Positions 53,234-62,750 of a stretch of DNA of 64,000 bases are shown in pieces; position 1 is the stretch's first letter, and each line of letters begins with the position of its first letter. The DNA lies in contig NZ_CP104144.1 in NCBI RefSeq assembly GCF_025200715.1, positions 1,178,001 through 1,242,000 of the forward strand. Reading direction: 5' to 3'. The notes under the pieces are model-generated. The model did no database searches. It had not been told where the DNA came from and saw only the letters and a program-made list of their open reading frames with translations. This DNA comes from Rhizobium sullae. Lineage in GTDB: Bacteria > Pseudomonadota > Alphaproteobacteria > Rhizobiales > Rhizobiaceae. Position numbers and translations under genes: made by a program.

Positions 53234-53251
53234 TTGTCGCATTTCCGTAAT
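53234..53251 (+). promoter_or_regulatory. Weak PHO-box candidate before phoX
   Basis: TTGTCGC-ATTT-CCGTAAT, two 7-mers spaced by 4, compared with CTGTCAT-N4-CTGTCAT; about nine of fourteen bases match. Lies 66 bp before the phoX ATG. Confidence 0.4.
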
Positions 53252-53316
53252 GTGGCAGCCCTAAGTTTAGAATGGCTCCAAAACTAGGGGCCAATTCTCA
53301 ACTTTGGAGGCATCCC

Positions 53317-55305
53317 ATGAACGAACATCTTTCTCAAAAGATATTCCCCACGACGCAACTTGAAGACGCGGATGGCGAAGGCCACAATTCAAGTGCCAAT
53401 CCGACGATGGGCGAGATCATCAGCAAACGTTTTTCGCGCCGTAATTTCCTCCAGGGTTCGCTTGCTGTTGCCGCCATTACCGCGACCGTCAGCCCGGTCG
53501 CCTTGATGACGGCGGAAAAGGCGCGTGCGAACGGCGCTTCGGCCTTCTCCTTCCCGGAAGTCGAGGCAGGCGTCGATGCCAACCATCACGTCGCCGAAGG
53601 TTACAACGCCGACGTTCTCCTGCGTTGGGGCGACGCGCTGTTCCCAGACTCGCCGGCCTTCGATCCGGCCAAGCAGACCGCAGAAGCCCAGCGCCGCCAA
53701 TTCGGCTACAATAACGACTATGTCGGTTTCATCCCGCTCGAAGGCTCTTCGACACATGGGCTGCTTGTCGTAAACCACGAATATACCAACCCGCACCTGA
53801 TGTTCCCCGGCATCGTCAAGATCGTCGATGGGAAGATCTCCCAGGACAAGCTCAGCAAGGAACAGGTCGACGTCGAAATGGCCGCGCATGGCGGTACGAT
53901 CGTCGAGATCCGCAAGGTCGACGGAAAGTGGCAGGTCGTTCCGGAAGGCATCCACAACCGCCGCATCACATCCACCACGGAAATGCAGCTTACCGGCCCG
54001 GTCGCCGGTCATGATCGCGTCAAGACTTCGGCGGATACGACGGGCACACGTGTCATCGGCACGCTCAACAACTGTGCCGGCGGCGTGACCCCTTGGGGCA
54101 CTTACATCATGGCGGAAGAGAATTTCCACGGCTATTTCTCCGGCGATCTGCCGGAAGGCCATAAGGAAGCTGCCAATTACAAGCGCTATGGCGTGCCGGA
54201 GGGGAGCTACGAGTGGGGCAATTATTACGACCGCTTCGACCTCTCCAAGGAACCGAACGAGCCGAACCGCTTCGGATGGATCGTCGAAGTCGACGTCATG
54301 GATCCGACTGCAACTCCGAAGAAGCGCACTGCTCTTGGCCGCACCAAGCATGAGGGTGCCGCATCGATCGTCAGCAAGGATGGCCGCGTGGTTTTCTATC
54401 TCGGCGACGACGAACGCTTCGACTACGTCTACAAGTTCGTGACTTCGGGAACGCTCAATGCGACCGATCGTGCTGCCAATCTTGATCTCCTCGATGAGGG
54501 CACGCTTTATGTGGCGAAATTCGCAGAAGACGGAACCTTCCAGTGGCTGCCGCTCGTTTTCGGCCAGGGGCCGCTGACGGCCGAAAACGGCTTTGCCAGC
54601 CAGGCTGACGTCCTCATCGAAACGCGCCGCGCCGCCGACATGCTCGGTGCAACGAAAATGGATCGGCCGGAAGACATCGAGCCGAATGCCGTTAATGGCA
54701 AGGTCTATGTCATGCTGACCAACAACAGCAAGCGCAAGGCCGATCAGGTGGATGCCGCCAACCCGCGCGCCGAAAATGCCTTCGGCCACATCATCGAGAT
54801 CACGGAGGAAGGTGGCGATTTCGCTGCGACTTCAGGCAAATGGGAAGTGCTCTTGAAGTGCGGCGATCCTACGGTTGCCGAAGTCGGCGCGACTTTCTCG
54901 ACCGAAACCTCGAAGAACGGCTGGTTCGGCATGCCGGATAACTGTGCAGTCGATTCGGCCGGCCGTCTTTGGGTCTCAACGGACGGCAACAGCAACAAGG
55001 CCACCGGCCGCACTGACGGCCTGTGGGCAGTCGACACTGAGGGTGACGCCCGCGCCACCTCGCGCCTCTTCTTCCGCGTCCCGGTCGGCGCCGAGCTCTG
55101 TGGCCCGCTCTTCGCCCCGGATGACGAAACGGCTTTCGTCGCTGTGCAGCATCCCGGCGATGGCGGTGATGACTGGGCTGGCCACGGGCGTCCGTCTTAT
55201 TACGAGGATCTTTCCACCCGTTGGCCGGATTTCAAGGACGACATGCCGGTGCGCCCGTCCGTACTTGCCATCACCAAGATCGGCGGCGGCAAGATCGGCG
55301 TCTGA
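53317..55305 (+). CDS. phoX: PhoX-type alkaline phosphatase
   Basis: 662 residues. Tat signal SRRNFLQGSLAVAAITA near residue 40, after a longer N-terminal region than usual. PhoX domains follow: RWGDALFPDSPAFDP, HGLLVVNHEYTNPHLMFP, TLNNCAGGVTPWGTYIMAEEN and a calcium-binding KHEGAASIVSKDGRVVFYLG area; C-terminal DNCAVDSAGRLWVSTDG. Calcium/iron-dependent periplasmic phosphatase that releases phosphate from esters. TTGGAGG 5 nt before the ATG. Isolated gene closed by a terminator. Confidence 0.94.
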   Translation: MNEHLSQKIFPTTQLEDADGEGHNSSANPTMGEIISKRFSRRNFLQGSLAVAAITATVSPVALMTAEKARANGASAFSFPEVEAGVDANHHVAEGYNADVLLRWGDALFPDSPAFDPAKQTAEAQRRQFGYNNDYVGFIPLEGSSTHGLLVVNHEYTNPHLMFPGIVKIVDGKISQDKLSKEQVDVEMAAHGGTIVEIRKVDGKWQVVPEGIHNRRITSTTEMQLTGPVAGHDRVKTSADTTGTRVIGTLNNCAGGVTPWGTYIMAEENFHGYFSGDLPEGHKEAANYKRYGVPEGSYEWGNYYDRFDLSKEPNEPNRFGWIVEVDVMDPTATPKKRTALGRTKHEGAASIVSKDGRVVFYLGDDERFDYVYKFVTSGTLNATDRAANLDLLDEGTLYVAKFAEDGTFQWLPLVFGQGPLTAENGFASQADVLIETRRAADMLGATKMDRPEDIEPNAVNGKVYVMLTNNSKRKADQVDAANPRAENAFGHIIEITEEGGDFAATSGKWEVLLKCGDPTVAEVGATFSTETSKNGWFGMPDNCAVDSAGRLWVSTDGNSNKATGRTDGLWAVDTEGDARATSRLFFRVPVGAELCGPLFAPDDETAFVAVQHPGDGGDDWAGHGRPSYYEDLSTRWPDFKDDMPVRPSVLAITKIGGGKIGV

Positions 55306-55329
55306 TTCGGCGCTTTTGACAGAGCTTTT

Positions 55330-55368
55330 GGTAGCCGGGACGAGCACGTCGTCTCGGCTACCTTTATT
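55330..55368 (+). terminator. Rho-independent terminator after phoX
   Basis: Outer stem GGTAGCCG / CGGCTACC with an inner GACGA / TCGTC stem, a G-T pair between them and a 5-nt loop, followed by TTTATT. Confidence 0.85.
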
Positions 55369-55486
55369 CGCACGAACACCATCCCGTCTGGATGTGCGCC
55401 CTCTCCGCGTCACAAAAGCTTCATGCGCCTCTGCGAAAGCTTCGAGGCAAACGAAATCCGCCATCCGATTCATAAGAATTCTCTTC

Positions 55487-56311
55487 ATGACATCCTCCTC
55501 AGTTTCCACCCGCTTGTCACCGGCGGCCTCGCCACGCCTTGAGCTCCTCGCGAAAACGGCGCTGAAAGCGGGAGAAACCGCCCGCAAGTCGCTGAGGCGG
55601 CGACTGGTGAGCGAGATCGTATCGAAGGCACCACATGACTATCAGACGGAAATCGATGTGGCCGTCGAACGGATCATCGTCGATGAAGTGACGAAAGCCT
55701 TTCCTACGTACGCGATCAGGGGGGAGGAAGCCGTCGGCAATCGTGATGCCGACGCAGGCATACCGACCATCTACATCGACCCAATAGACGGCACGACAAA
55801 CTTCGCCTGGGGAATTCCGCATTTCGGCATGACGATCTCGATCGCCGAGGGCGGCCGCATCGTGGCTGGTATCGTCTATGATGCGATGCAGGATGAATTG
55901 TTCAGTGCCGAGGCCGGGGGTGGCGCTTATCTGAACGGCGAATCGATCCGCTGCATCGAGAACGCGGAAATCGAAAATGTCCTCATCGGGGCCGGACTGC
56001 CCGTTCCGGGACAAGTGAAAGCCGTCACCGAGGATATTTATTTCAACGCGCTCAAACGGCTGATGGCCAATACGGCAGGTGTACGCCGGCTCGGCTCGGC
56101 AGCACTTTCGATTGCCTATGTGGCTTGCGGACGGCTGGACGGCTTCTTCGAAGACGGCCTGTCGCTGCATGATTATGGCGCGTCGGCCCTTCTGGTCGAA
56201 GAGGCAGGCGGACAGGTTTCGGCCTTTTCCGGCAGGCCGGTTACGGCAAACGGCGACATCCTCGCCGCAAACAGGGCGATCCATCCGTGGCTTGTCCAGG
56301 GCTTCAACTGA
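55487..56311 (+). CDS. Inositol monophosphatase-family protein
   Basis: 274 residues. First motif is present: GEEAVGN (metal Glu) and IDPIDGTTNFAWGIPHFG (metal Asp residues). The second, usually W-D-x-A-A-G, reads LHDYGASALLVEEAGG: Asp kept, Trp replaced by His. Family members dephosphorylate inositol phosphate, histidinol phosphate or PAP/fructose bisphosphate. The start at 55487 follows 181 bp after phoX with no strong ribosome site. The stop is 8 nt before the convergent GDPD-type gene. Confidence 0.85.
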   Translation: MTSSSVSTRLSPAASPRLELLAKTALKAGETARKSLRRRLVSEIVSKAPHDYQTEIDVAVERIIVDEVTKAFPTYAIRGEEAVGNRDADAGIPTIYIDPIDGTTNFAWGIPHFGMTISIAEGGRIVAGIVYDAMQDELFSAEAGGGAYLNGESIRCIENAEIENVLIGAGLPVPGQVKAVTEDIYFNALKRLMANTAGVRRLGSAALSIAYVACGRLDGFFEDGLSLHDYGASALLVEEAGGQVSAFSGRPVTANGDILAANRAIHPWLVQGFN

Positions 56312-56318
56312 TCTCGAC

Positions 56319-57167
56319 TTACAGGTGCTTGAGCAGAAGCGCTTCCAGCCCGACCGGATCGTCGGTGGTGATCTGATCCGCTTTCAGCGCAAGGAGCCGT
56401 AGAATCTTTGGCAAAACCTCGGGGACGGCTGCCGTGATGGTATAGGTATCGACGCGGCGGCCGATACGGTGGAAGGCGCCAATGAGATCATAACCTGCAG
56501 CGTCGGCGAAGAGCACCAGCTCGTGGTCCAGATAGATCATTTTCGCGCGCGGCGATGCCGCCAGCGCCGTTTCCACGAAACCCCCGAAATCGCGGCTTTC
56601 CATCAAGCGCTCAATGGCTCCGTCGTAACAGGGATCATAGCCAACAAGCATGTCGGGAACCGCACGGGAAAGCCGTTCGACGGCTCTAGCGTCACCGCCC
56701 GACAAGATGACCGACCGTGCCACCGACAACATCGCCGAGGTAAAGGCGGTGATATCCACATCGCGGATGCTAGCCGACTCCTCCTTGAGATCCAGCTGCA
56801 GAACGGCGTTCTCGTGGCATCCGCCCGCGAGAAGAAGCTGTCCGAGGTCGCCGATCAGCATCACCGGGTGATCCGTCAGCAGACCGGCCTGATCGCGCAG
56901 CTGCAAGCCGCGCAGATACTCCTCCGATGCATCGAGGACACGGCCCGTGCCCGTCGTTGCGCGATCGAGCGTTTCATCGTGAAGAACCGCGAAACCTTCA
57001 CCGCGAAAACGAACCAGATCGATCTCGACGCTGGCGCCGAGCAGCATGCCTTCTGCGATCCGCCGGCGCGTGAATGAGATATCACCGGCAAAGCGATGGC
57101 CACGGTGCCATTTCAGCCAGGTCCGGTGCCCTTCCCTCTCGATGGCGATTCCCCTGCGGTCAGACAT
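56319..57167 (-). CDS. Glycerophosphodiester phosphodiesterase-family protein
   Basis: 282 residues with a TIM-barrel GDPD pattern: KWHRGHRFAGD (usual HRG), VEIDLVRFRGEGFAVLHDETLDRATTGTG (read in parts: VEIDLVRF, AVLHDETLDR, TTGTGRV), ILDLKE-type AVLQLDLKEE near residue 135, and an ending ADQITTDDPVGL. No signal peptide. It would split glycerophosphodiesters inside the cell. Overlaps the ABC ATPase stop by 8 nt and is the last gene of a leftward import operon. Confidence 0.85.
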   Translation of the reverse strand: MSDRRGIAIEREGHRTWLKWHRGHRFAGDISFTRRRIAEGMLLGASVEIDLVRFRGEGFAVLHDETLDRATTGTGRVLDASEEYLRGLQLRDQAGLLTDHPVMLIGDLGQLLLAGGCHENAVLQLDLKEESASIRDVDITAFTSAMLSVARSVILSGGDARAVERLSRAVPDMLVGYDPCYDGAIERLMESRDFGGFVETALAASPRAKMIYLDHELVLFADAAGYDLIGAFHRIGRRVDTYTITAAVPEVLPKILRLLALKADQITTDDPVGLEALLLKHL

Positions 57168-58239
57168 GGCCGAACACCCGATTGGTTTGCAGCTCGCCGG
57201 AAGCTGCCGATTGATGGATGAGCTTGTTGTCGCGAAAGGCGAAATAGGCGGTGGCTGTCGGTTCGACAAGGGAACCCCTTGTCCAATCGACATCCGGCGG
57301 CGTCATTGCCTTCAACCGCGCTCCGTCCGCAAGGTCGATGTCTACGATCCTGTGCGTGCCGAAATCGATGCTGCGATGGACAATGGCAGTGTTTGGCGTT
57401 TTGGAGGGACTGAGCACGAGCGCTTCCGGACGGAAGGCAAGCACGGCGTCGCCGTCCTCGACAGGGACGGCAAGCGGGAAGTCTGGATGCTCGCTGATCC
57501 CGTTGCGGATGTTTGCGCGAACAAAATTCATGGAGCCGATGAAACCTGCCACGAATTCGGTTTTCGGTTCGCGGTAGATTACGTCCGGTGGCGCGATCTG
57601 GTCCGTGCCGCCGTCGCGCATGACGACGATCCGGTCGGCAAGGGCGAGCGCCTCGTCCTGCCCATGAGTGACAAACAGCGTCGTGATACCGAGGCGCTGC
57701 TGGATGTCGCGAACCTCCTCCCGCAGACGCTCGCGCAAATGCTGGTCGAGACTGGCAAAGGGCTCGTCGAGCAGCAGGATCTTCGGCTCGAGCACGAGGG
57801 AGCGCGCCAGCGCCACACGCTGTTGCTGCCCGCCCGAAAGCTGCGTCGTCATCCGGTTTCCATAGTTCGAAAGGCCGACAAGCGCGAGCGCGTTTTCGAC
57901 GCGCTCCTTGATCTCGGATTTCGGCATCCTGCGAATCTTCAACCCGAAGGCGATGTTGTTGAAGACGTCCATATGCGTCCAGAGGGCATGGCTTTGAAAC
58001 ACCATGCCGGTAGGACGTTTTTCCGGCGGAAGCGCCGTGATATCCTTGGCGTCGACAAGAATAGAACCCGCGCTTGGTCGCTCGAAGCCGCCGATCATGC
58101 GAAGGAGCGTCGACTTGCCGGAACCGGATGGTCCAAGCAGGCAGACGAGCTCGCCATCATCGACGTCGAGCGAGAAATCGCGCACCGCGAATGAAGCGCC
58201 GAAGGTCTTCGAAACCCCTTTGATCGTCAAGCGTGCCAT
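57160..58239 (-). CDS. ABC importer ATPase (PotA/UgpC-like)
   Basis: 359 residues: Walker A GPSGSGKST, Q-loop GMVFQSHALWTHM, signature LSGGQQQRVALARSL, Walker B ILLLDEPFASLD, and a C-terminal TOBE/regulatory domain (LAFRPEALVLSPSKT). Partner of the two permeases and the substrate-binding protein upstream. Substrate probably an organophosphate given GDPD neighbour and PHO box (inference). Confidence 0.92.
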   Translation of the reverse strand: MARLTIKGVSKTFGASFAVRDFSLDVDDGELVCLLGPSGSGKSTLLRMIGGFERPSAGSILVDAKDITALPPEKRPTGMVFQSHALWTHMDVFNNIAFGLKIRRMPKSEIKERVENALALVGLSNYGNRMTTQLSGGQQQRVALARSLVLEPKILLLDEPFASLDQHLRERLREEVRDIQQRLGITTLFVTHGQDEALALADRIVVMRDGGTDQIAPPDVIYREPKTEFVAGFIGSMNFVRANIRNGISEHPDFPLAVPVEDGDAVLAFRPEALVLSPSKTPNTAIVHRSIDFGTHRIVDIDLADGARLKAMTPPDVDWTRGSLVEPTATAYFAFRDNKLIHQSAASGELQTNRVFGHV

Positions 58240-58275
58240 CTCAAGCCTTTCTTCGGGTCGTACCCGATCTGCGCG

Positions 58276-59091
58276 TCACGCGCCGAAACCGCGGGCAAAG
58301 GCGCCTGTTCCGACGACGCGGCGGGCAAACATCAGCGCGATGAAGGATGGCACCCACAACATGACCGAAAGGACCGCGCCATACTGCACGACGATCTGGT
58401 TGTTAATGAAAGTGATCATCAGCACTGGCATCGTGCGGATCTCCGGCGCGCCGATCAGCCACGCGCCCTCCGTTTCGTAGAAGGTACCGACGAAGGTGAG
58501 CAAAAGCGCGGCCACGATTGTCGGTGCGGCCTGCGGAAGGGTGATCGACCAGAATACCCGCAGCGGGGTTGCCCCTGCATCCTGCGCCGCTTCCTCCATG
58601 CGCCGGTCGACATTCTGAAATGCCGCGACGGGGATCCAGATCATCAGCATCAGCGTGCCGACGAGCTGGATCAGGACGACGCCCCAGAAGGTGCTGATCA
58701 GGCCGAGCTGCAGAAAAATTCCGGCGATCGCGACAAGCAGTCCGAACTTCGGGAAGGCGTGCGACGCGAGAAAGGATAGAAAAAGGATGTTTTTGCCGGG
58801 AAAGGTCAGGCGCGCAAAGGCGTAAGCCGCGGGAAGGCAGATCACGGCCGACAGCAGCGTCACCGTCGCCGTCAGCCGCAGGCTAAGAAAAAGCGATTCC
58901 CAGACGTCGCTGCGCGACAGCGTCTGCGACCAGAAGCGCAGCCCGAACTGCTGCGGGATAACGGAGGGATAACGCCAGACTTCCGTGAAGGCCCAGGTGC
59001 CGACGACGATCAGCGGAAGCGCGATGAACAGCGTCAACAGCGCCGCAAACAAGATGCCTGTCCAATCGATCCTTGCCGCACCAAGGCTCAT
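58276..59091 (-). CDS. ABC importer permease (PotC-like)
   Basis: 271 residues, six spans, with the EAA-type motif EEAAQDAGATPLRVFWSITLP. N-terminus LGAARIDWTGILFAALLTLF. Stop region 36 nt before the ATPase start; start overlaps the first permease stop (ATGA). Confidence 0.92.
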   Translation of the reverse strand: MSLGAARIDWTGILFAALLTLFIALPLIVVGTWAFTEVWRYPSVIPQQFGLRFWSQTLSRSDVWESLFLSLRLTATVTLLSAVICLPAAYAFARLTFPGKNILFLSFLASHAFPKFGLLVAIAGIFLQLGLISTFWGVVLIQLVGTLMLMIWIPVAAFQNVDRRMEEAAQDAGATPLRVFWSITLPQAAPTIVAALLLTFVGTFYETEGAWLIGAPEIRTMPVLMITFINNQIVVQYGAVLSVMLWVPSFIALMFARRVVGTGAFARGFGA

Positions 59092-59981
59092 CGGCCGGCC
59101 TCCCGGTTTTTTGCGATCGAGCGAACATAGAAGATCCCGAAGAACAGGCAGAAACCGAAGGTGATGACGGCTTGTGTCAGCGCATTCAGCGGATCGTTGA
59201 GGTCGGAGAAGGTACGCTGCATGAAGGGACCCATCATCTCCGGCGAAGCAGGGCCAAGCACATAGGGCAGCGTGAAGGACGAAAAGATGCCAAGCACCGC
59301 GAACGAGGCCGTCACGAGCAACGAATTGCCCATGCGCGGCATGATGATCGAAACGAAGACCCGCAGCGGCGAGGCGCCGACATCTCGAGCGGCTTCAATC
59401 GAGCTTTTTGCAATGTTGCCCAACCCGGCCGTCAGCATCAGTACCGTCAGGGGAAGATTGTCCCAGACCAGACCGATCACCGGCCCCCAGGGCGTGAGAT
59501 AGGGAGAAGGCAGCTTCGGAAGCCCGACAGCGTTGAGCAGAATGTCAACAGTGCCGTTCGGACCTATGGTGCGGATGAGCGCGTAAGAAAGGATGATCGA
59601 CGGGACGAACATCGGAAAGATCGCGAGACCTTGGACATAGGCTGGTAAGCGTCCTTGCGAAAAGCGCAGATAGAGGGCGATCGGCAAGCCTGTGACGAGA
59701 AGCAGCAAGCCGCAAACCACCGTCGTCCAGAGCGTGAGCCAGAGATTGGTCAGGCTATAGGCATCGCTGAAGAAAAAGCGGTAGGAGGCGAGCGAAAATG
59801 CCGTAGCACCATCCGGTTGGCGTACGAAGATCGTGCCGATGACTGCGGCGATGATCGGATAGACGATCAGCCAGCTGAGCAGAAGAACCGGCAGGGCGAC
59901 CAGAAGAAGCCCCGTCGAAGCATTCATGCTGACTGGCGCGCGCCAGCGCGTCAGCGATTGTAGCACAAGATCCCTGCGCAT
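59088..59981 (-). CDS. ABC importer permease (PotB-like)
   Basis: 297 residues, six spans, EAA motif EAARDVGASPLRVFVSIIMP. The start at 59981 gives a normal N-terminus and overlaps the receptor stop by one base (TGATG); a longer reading runs inside the receptor gene. Confidence 0.9.
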   Translation of the reverse strand: MRRDLVLQSLTRWRAPVSMNASTGLLLVALPVLLLSWLIVYPIIAAVIGTIFVRQPDGATAFSLASYRFFFSDAYSLTNLWLTLWTTVVCGLLLLVTGLPIALYLRFSQGRLPAYVQGLAIFPMFVPSIILSYALIRTIGPNGTVDILLNAVGLPKLPSPYLTPWGPVIGLVWDNLPLTVLMLTAGLGNIAKSSIEAARDVGASPLRVFVSIIMPRMGNSLLVTASFAVLGIFSSFTLPYVLGPASPEMMGPFMQRTFSDLNDPLNALTQAVITFGFCLFFGIFYVRSIAKNREAGR

Positions 59982-61126
59982 CAGGTGCGGCTGATGCCTG
60001 GTGCGACATTGCGGTACCAGCCGTCGTTGATCGCTGGCTCCCAATCGCCGCTCGGAAAGGTCGGGATCGATGCCGGGACGACGTCGGCATATTTCTGGCG
60101 GAGATCATCCGAGATGTGATCCCAGGAGATGCCGGGGAAGCCGCCGATCTCGGTAATGATCGCTTCCTGCATCTCCTTGGTCAGCAGGAATGCTGCAAGC
60201 TTCAAGGCGACGTCCTTATGCGCGCCGTTCGACAGCACCGTCATGCGCGAGAAATTGCCGCAAAGCGCGAGATCGCCAAGCTGAATGAGGCTGGTCGTTT
60301 CCGGCAGAACGCCTTGGGAAATCGCCTGCAAAACCTGGTCCGACCAGACCGGAACCATGGTGACGACGCCTTGGGCAAGAAGTTGGATCGATTGGGTGTT
60401 GCCGGCCGTATAGGCGCCCTTTTCGTAAAGCGACGGGGCAAGATCATTGAGGATCGCCCAGGCAGGCGTCAGCGTCTGGCTGGCATAATCGGCCGAGAAG
60501 TTGTCGATGGTGAACTTCTTCGGATCGCGACCGTTGGCCTCATGGATCGCACGGCGAACGAAGTTGCTGCCCGAACCGCCTTTGTCGGGACGATTGTAGA
60601 TGAACTGGCCGGGATTGGCCTTGATCCATACCGTCAGCTGCTCCCACGTCTTCGGCGCATCCTTGGGATCGAGCTTTGTGTTGTCGTAAGCAAGAAGAAC
60701 CTGCGAGCCGCGATAGGGAAGCGAATACTCGTTATCGAAACTCAGCGGATTGACGCGGTCGAAGCCTTCGATGTTCTCCGCCGAGAATTTGACCCAGAGG
60801 CCGGCGTCGATCCCGCCTTTCGGCAGGCGCGGGTCGAAGGTTTCGAAAATGTCTGCCTGCGGATCGGTCTTGGTCTGGAGGGCCGCCAGCGCGCGATCGG
60901 CAATGGCGCGCAGGCCGGTGTTGTCGCCGGCGTCGGTTACCTTCAGAGCAATCTCAGGGTGGGCCTTTTCGAAAGCCGGACGCACGATATTGTTCCAGAA
61001 GTCGACGATATTGGCGTCGGAGGGGCTGTAGAGTTCGATCGTCTGTGCTGCCGCCGAAGCGAAACGCGGCACGGCCAGAAGAGCTGTTGCGGCTGACGAT
61101 GTGATAAGAAACTCGCGTCTGTTCAT
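59981..61126 (-). CDS. ABC importer substrate-binding protein
   Basis: 381 residues. N-terminal MNRREFLITSSAATALLAVP is a Tat-like signal with cleavage after FASAAAQ. Periplasmic type 2 receptor fold: TIELYSPSDANIVDFWNNIV, IFETFDPRLPKGGIDAGLW, YSLPYRGSQVLLAYDNTKL and MVPVWSDQVLQAISQG. Related to the spermidine/iron/thiamine-type receptors; the ligand is not identified. The second Met at 61126 gives the proper signal; an upstream start adds only METV. A PHO-box match precedes it. Confidence 0.9.
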   Translation of the reverse strand: MNRREFLITSSAATALLAVPRFASAAAQTIELYSPSDANIVDFWNNIVRPAFEKAHPEIALKVTDAGDNTGLRAIADRALAALQTKTDPQADIFETFDPRLPKGGIDAGLWVKFSAENIEGFDRVNPLSFDNEYSLPYRGSQVLLAYDNTKLDPKDAPKTWEQLTVWIKANPGQFIYNRPDKGGSGSNFVRRAIHEANGRDPKKFTIDNFSADYASQTLTPAWAILNDLAPSLYEKGAYTAGNTQSIQLLAQGVVTMVPVWSDQVLQAISQGVLPETTSLIQLGDLALCGNFSRMTVLSNGAHKDVALKLAAFLLTKEMQEAIITEIGGFPGISWDHISDDLRQKYADVVPASIPTFPSGDWEPAINDGWYRNVAPGISRT

Positions 61127-61193
61127 GACCGTCTCCATTCGGTTTTTCGAGGCTGTGCCCCTCGTGGCTGATGGAGCTAGCTAACGCTGACGC

Positions 61194-61211
61194 GTGACAT
61201 CGGGATGACAA
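61194..61211 (-). promoter_or_regulatory. PHO box before the ABC importer operon
   Basis: On the minus strand TTGTCAT-CCCG-ATGTCAC, two TGTCA-centred 7-mers with 4-bp spacing, very close to the rhizobial PhoB pattern CTGTCAT-N4-CTGTCAT. Lies 68 bp before the receptor ATG. Confidence 0.75.
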
Positions 61212-61411
61212 AAGGGTCTATGTGCGGGATTTTTTGCACAGCCGTGCATTTCATCTCCTCGAACTGGAAAAACATCGAATGCGCAGGCCGATTCGAGGCT
61301 TTTGATGCGGCCTATGGTTTAGGCCCGTCCTGCGGCCATCTTTTCGCCGTCGCTTTTACATTAGATTGTAATCAATCGCGGTTAGATTGTTTTCCTCATC
61401 AGGAGGCAACT

Positions 61412-61636
61412 ATGCGCGATATGACCATGTCAGAGATATTGAGCGATCCGCTGATCCGTCAGCTTATGCGCGCCGACAGGGTATCGCTTGACGTTCTCGC
61501 AACATTGCTTCGAGACGCTGCAGAACGCGTTGACGCGCAGGCGAACAAGAGCATGACCGCCGTCGTGCGGCCAGATCACAATAACAATGCGTTACCGAAG
61601 ACGCTCGGCGAGGTCATGCAAACGGAAGCAGTCTAG
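61412..61636 (+). CDS. Conserved small hypothetical protein
   Basis: 74 residues: MTMSEILSDPLIRQLMRADR, then VLATLLRDAAERVDAQ and DHNNNALPKTLGEVMQ. AGGAGG lies 5 nt before the ATG, a strong sign of a real gene. Soluble, mostly helical, family not recognised. Confidence 0.75.
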   Translation: MRDMTMSEILSDPLIRQLMRADRVSLDVLATLLRDAAERVDAQANKSMTAVVRPDHNNNALPKTLGEVMQTEAV

Positions 61637-61898
61637 CATTGAGAGCCTGGCGCGGCCCTTGTGGACAACGGCCGTACACCTCAATCGGCTGTAGCCGCAG
61701 CAGCTTGTGATTCTGGCGGAGGGGTGATAGGTGCGTTTTCATCCCCAGGGAGTATGCCTGTGTTTGCCGTAGCGGCAATTTTAGCACTCACCCGCCACGG
61801 CGCTGGAAGTGATGGTCCTTAGGCTTGCTACAGGCGAAACGCCAGCTCCCCGTTCCGCCTCAGCGCACCCCCCGGGCCACACGAGATGTCGAGAAAGA

Positions 61899-62369
61899 AT
61901 GATCGTCGAAGCAACTACTTGTGACTTTGAAGCGCTGCTGAAAGGCACCGCGCCTCGCAATCTTCGCGTCGTTCGCGACGGCACGATCGCACCTCCAGAC
62001 GTGCTGGAAATGCTGAGTAAGCTTGCCGACGAGATTCGCCCCTGGTTCGCGCCGTCGGCCTGGCTGATCGTAGGCGAGGATGAGGTCGTTGGTCTTTGCT
62101 CCATAGTCAGAGTTCCCCAGGGCGGGGATATCCATATCGGCTACGGGGTGGCGCCAGCGCGACAAGGCCGTGGATACACGAGCAGGGCTATTGGCGAACT
62201 ACTTTCATGGGGGCGTGCTGACCCGCGCGTCGTCCAGATATCCGCGGAGACAGGCGTCGAGAACATCGCGTCCCAACGCGTTCTGGAGCGCAACGGGTTC
62301 ATCCGCATCGGCGAACGTGTCGACATGGAAGATGGCCCGCTGATCTGTTGGCGAGCAATGACCGCCTAA
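61899..62369 (+). CDS. GNAT-family N-acetyltransferase
   Basis: 156 residues. Acetyl-CoA binding motif GYGVAPARQGRGYTSRAIGE (Q/R-x-x-G-x-G/A), and the end ASQRVLERNGFIRIGE typical of the ribosomal-protein/small-molecule acetyltransferase group. Substrate unknown. The start at 61899 follows GAG-AAAGA; an upstream reading has poor composition. The 262 bp before it show no other gene. Confidence 0.85.
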   Translation: MIVEATTCDFEALLKGTAPRNLRVVRDGTIAPPDVLEMLSKLADEIRPWFAPSAWLIVGEDEVVGLCSIVRVPQGGDIHIGYGVAPARQGRGYTSRAIGELLSWGRADPRVVQISAETGVENIASQRVLERNGFIRIGERVDMEDGPLICWRAMTA

Positions 62370-62430
62370 GTCCGCATGCTCGGTCCTATGTGGATGCCAT
62401 CTACCGTGGTTGGGGTGCGCTGCATGGTTG

Positions 62431-62631
62431 TCACTCCCCGCCGAGCCTGCGGGTGACAAACACGGCCACGCCACCGATCCCCAGGACGATGAGTCCCCAC
62501 AGAATCCAGATGCTTTGATTGATCATAAAACTCGAGGACGGGTACGGGAAAAATCCGCTCCCCTGGCCGATCCAGATCAATCCGAGCAGGATCAAAATCG
62601 TCCCGAATGTGTAACCGAATTTCCGTCTCAT
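62431..62631 (-). CDS. Small two-span membrane protein
   Basis: 66 residues: MRRKFGYTFGTILILLGLIW (first span) and NQSIWILWGLIVLGIGGVAV (second). Basic ends. Family not recognised. GAGG lies upstream of the ATG at 62631, so the 24 residues before it are not needed. Confidence 0.6.
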   Translation of the reverse strand: MRRKFGYTFGTILILLGLIWIGQGSGFFPYPSSSFMINQSIWILWGLIVLGIGGVAVFVTRRLGGE

Positions 62632-62750
62632 TTGCCATCCCTCTCGCACACCACTCGATGCCGACGATAGACCGATCATACGCCGGCGCTGCCTCGATAG
62701 CACCTACAACTCATGGCCCCTCAGGTGCGGGTCGAACTTCGATGCTGGCG

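Noticed and set aside
53389..54789. 466-residue minus-strand ORF opposite phoX
   Set aside because: Shadow of phoX with no recognised domain or ribosome site.
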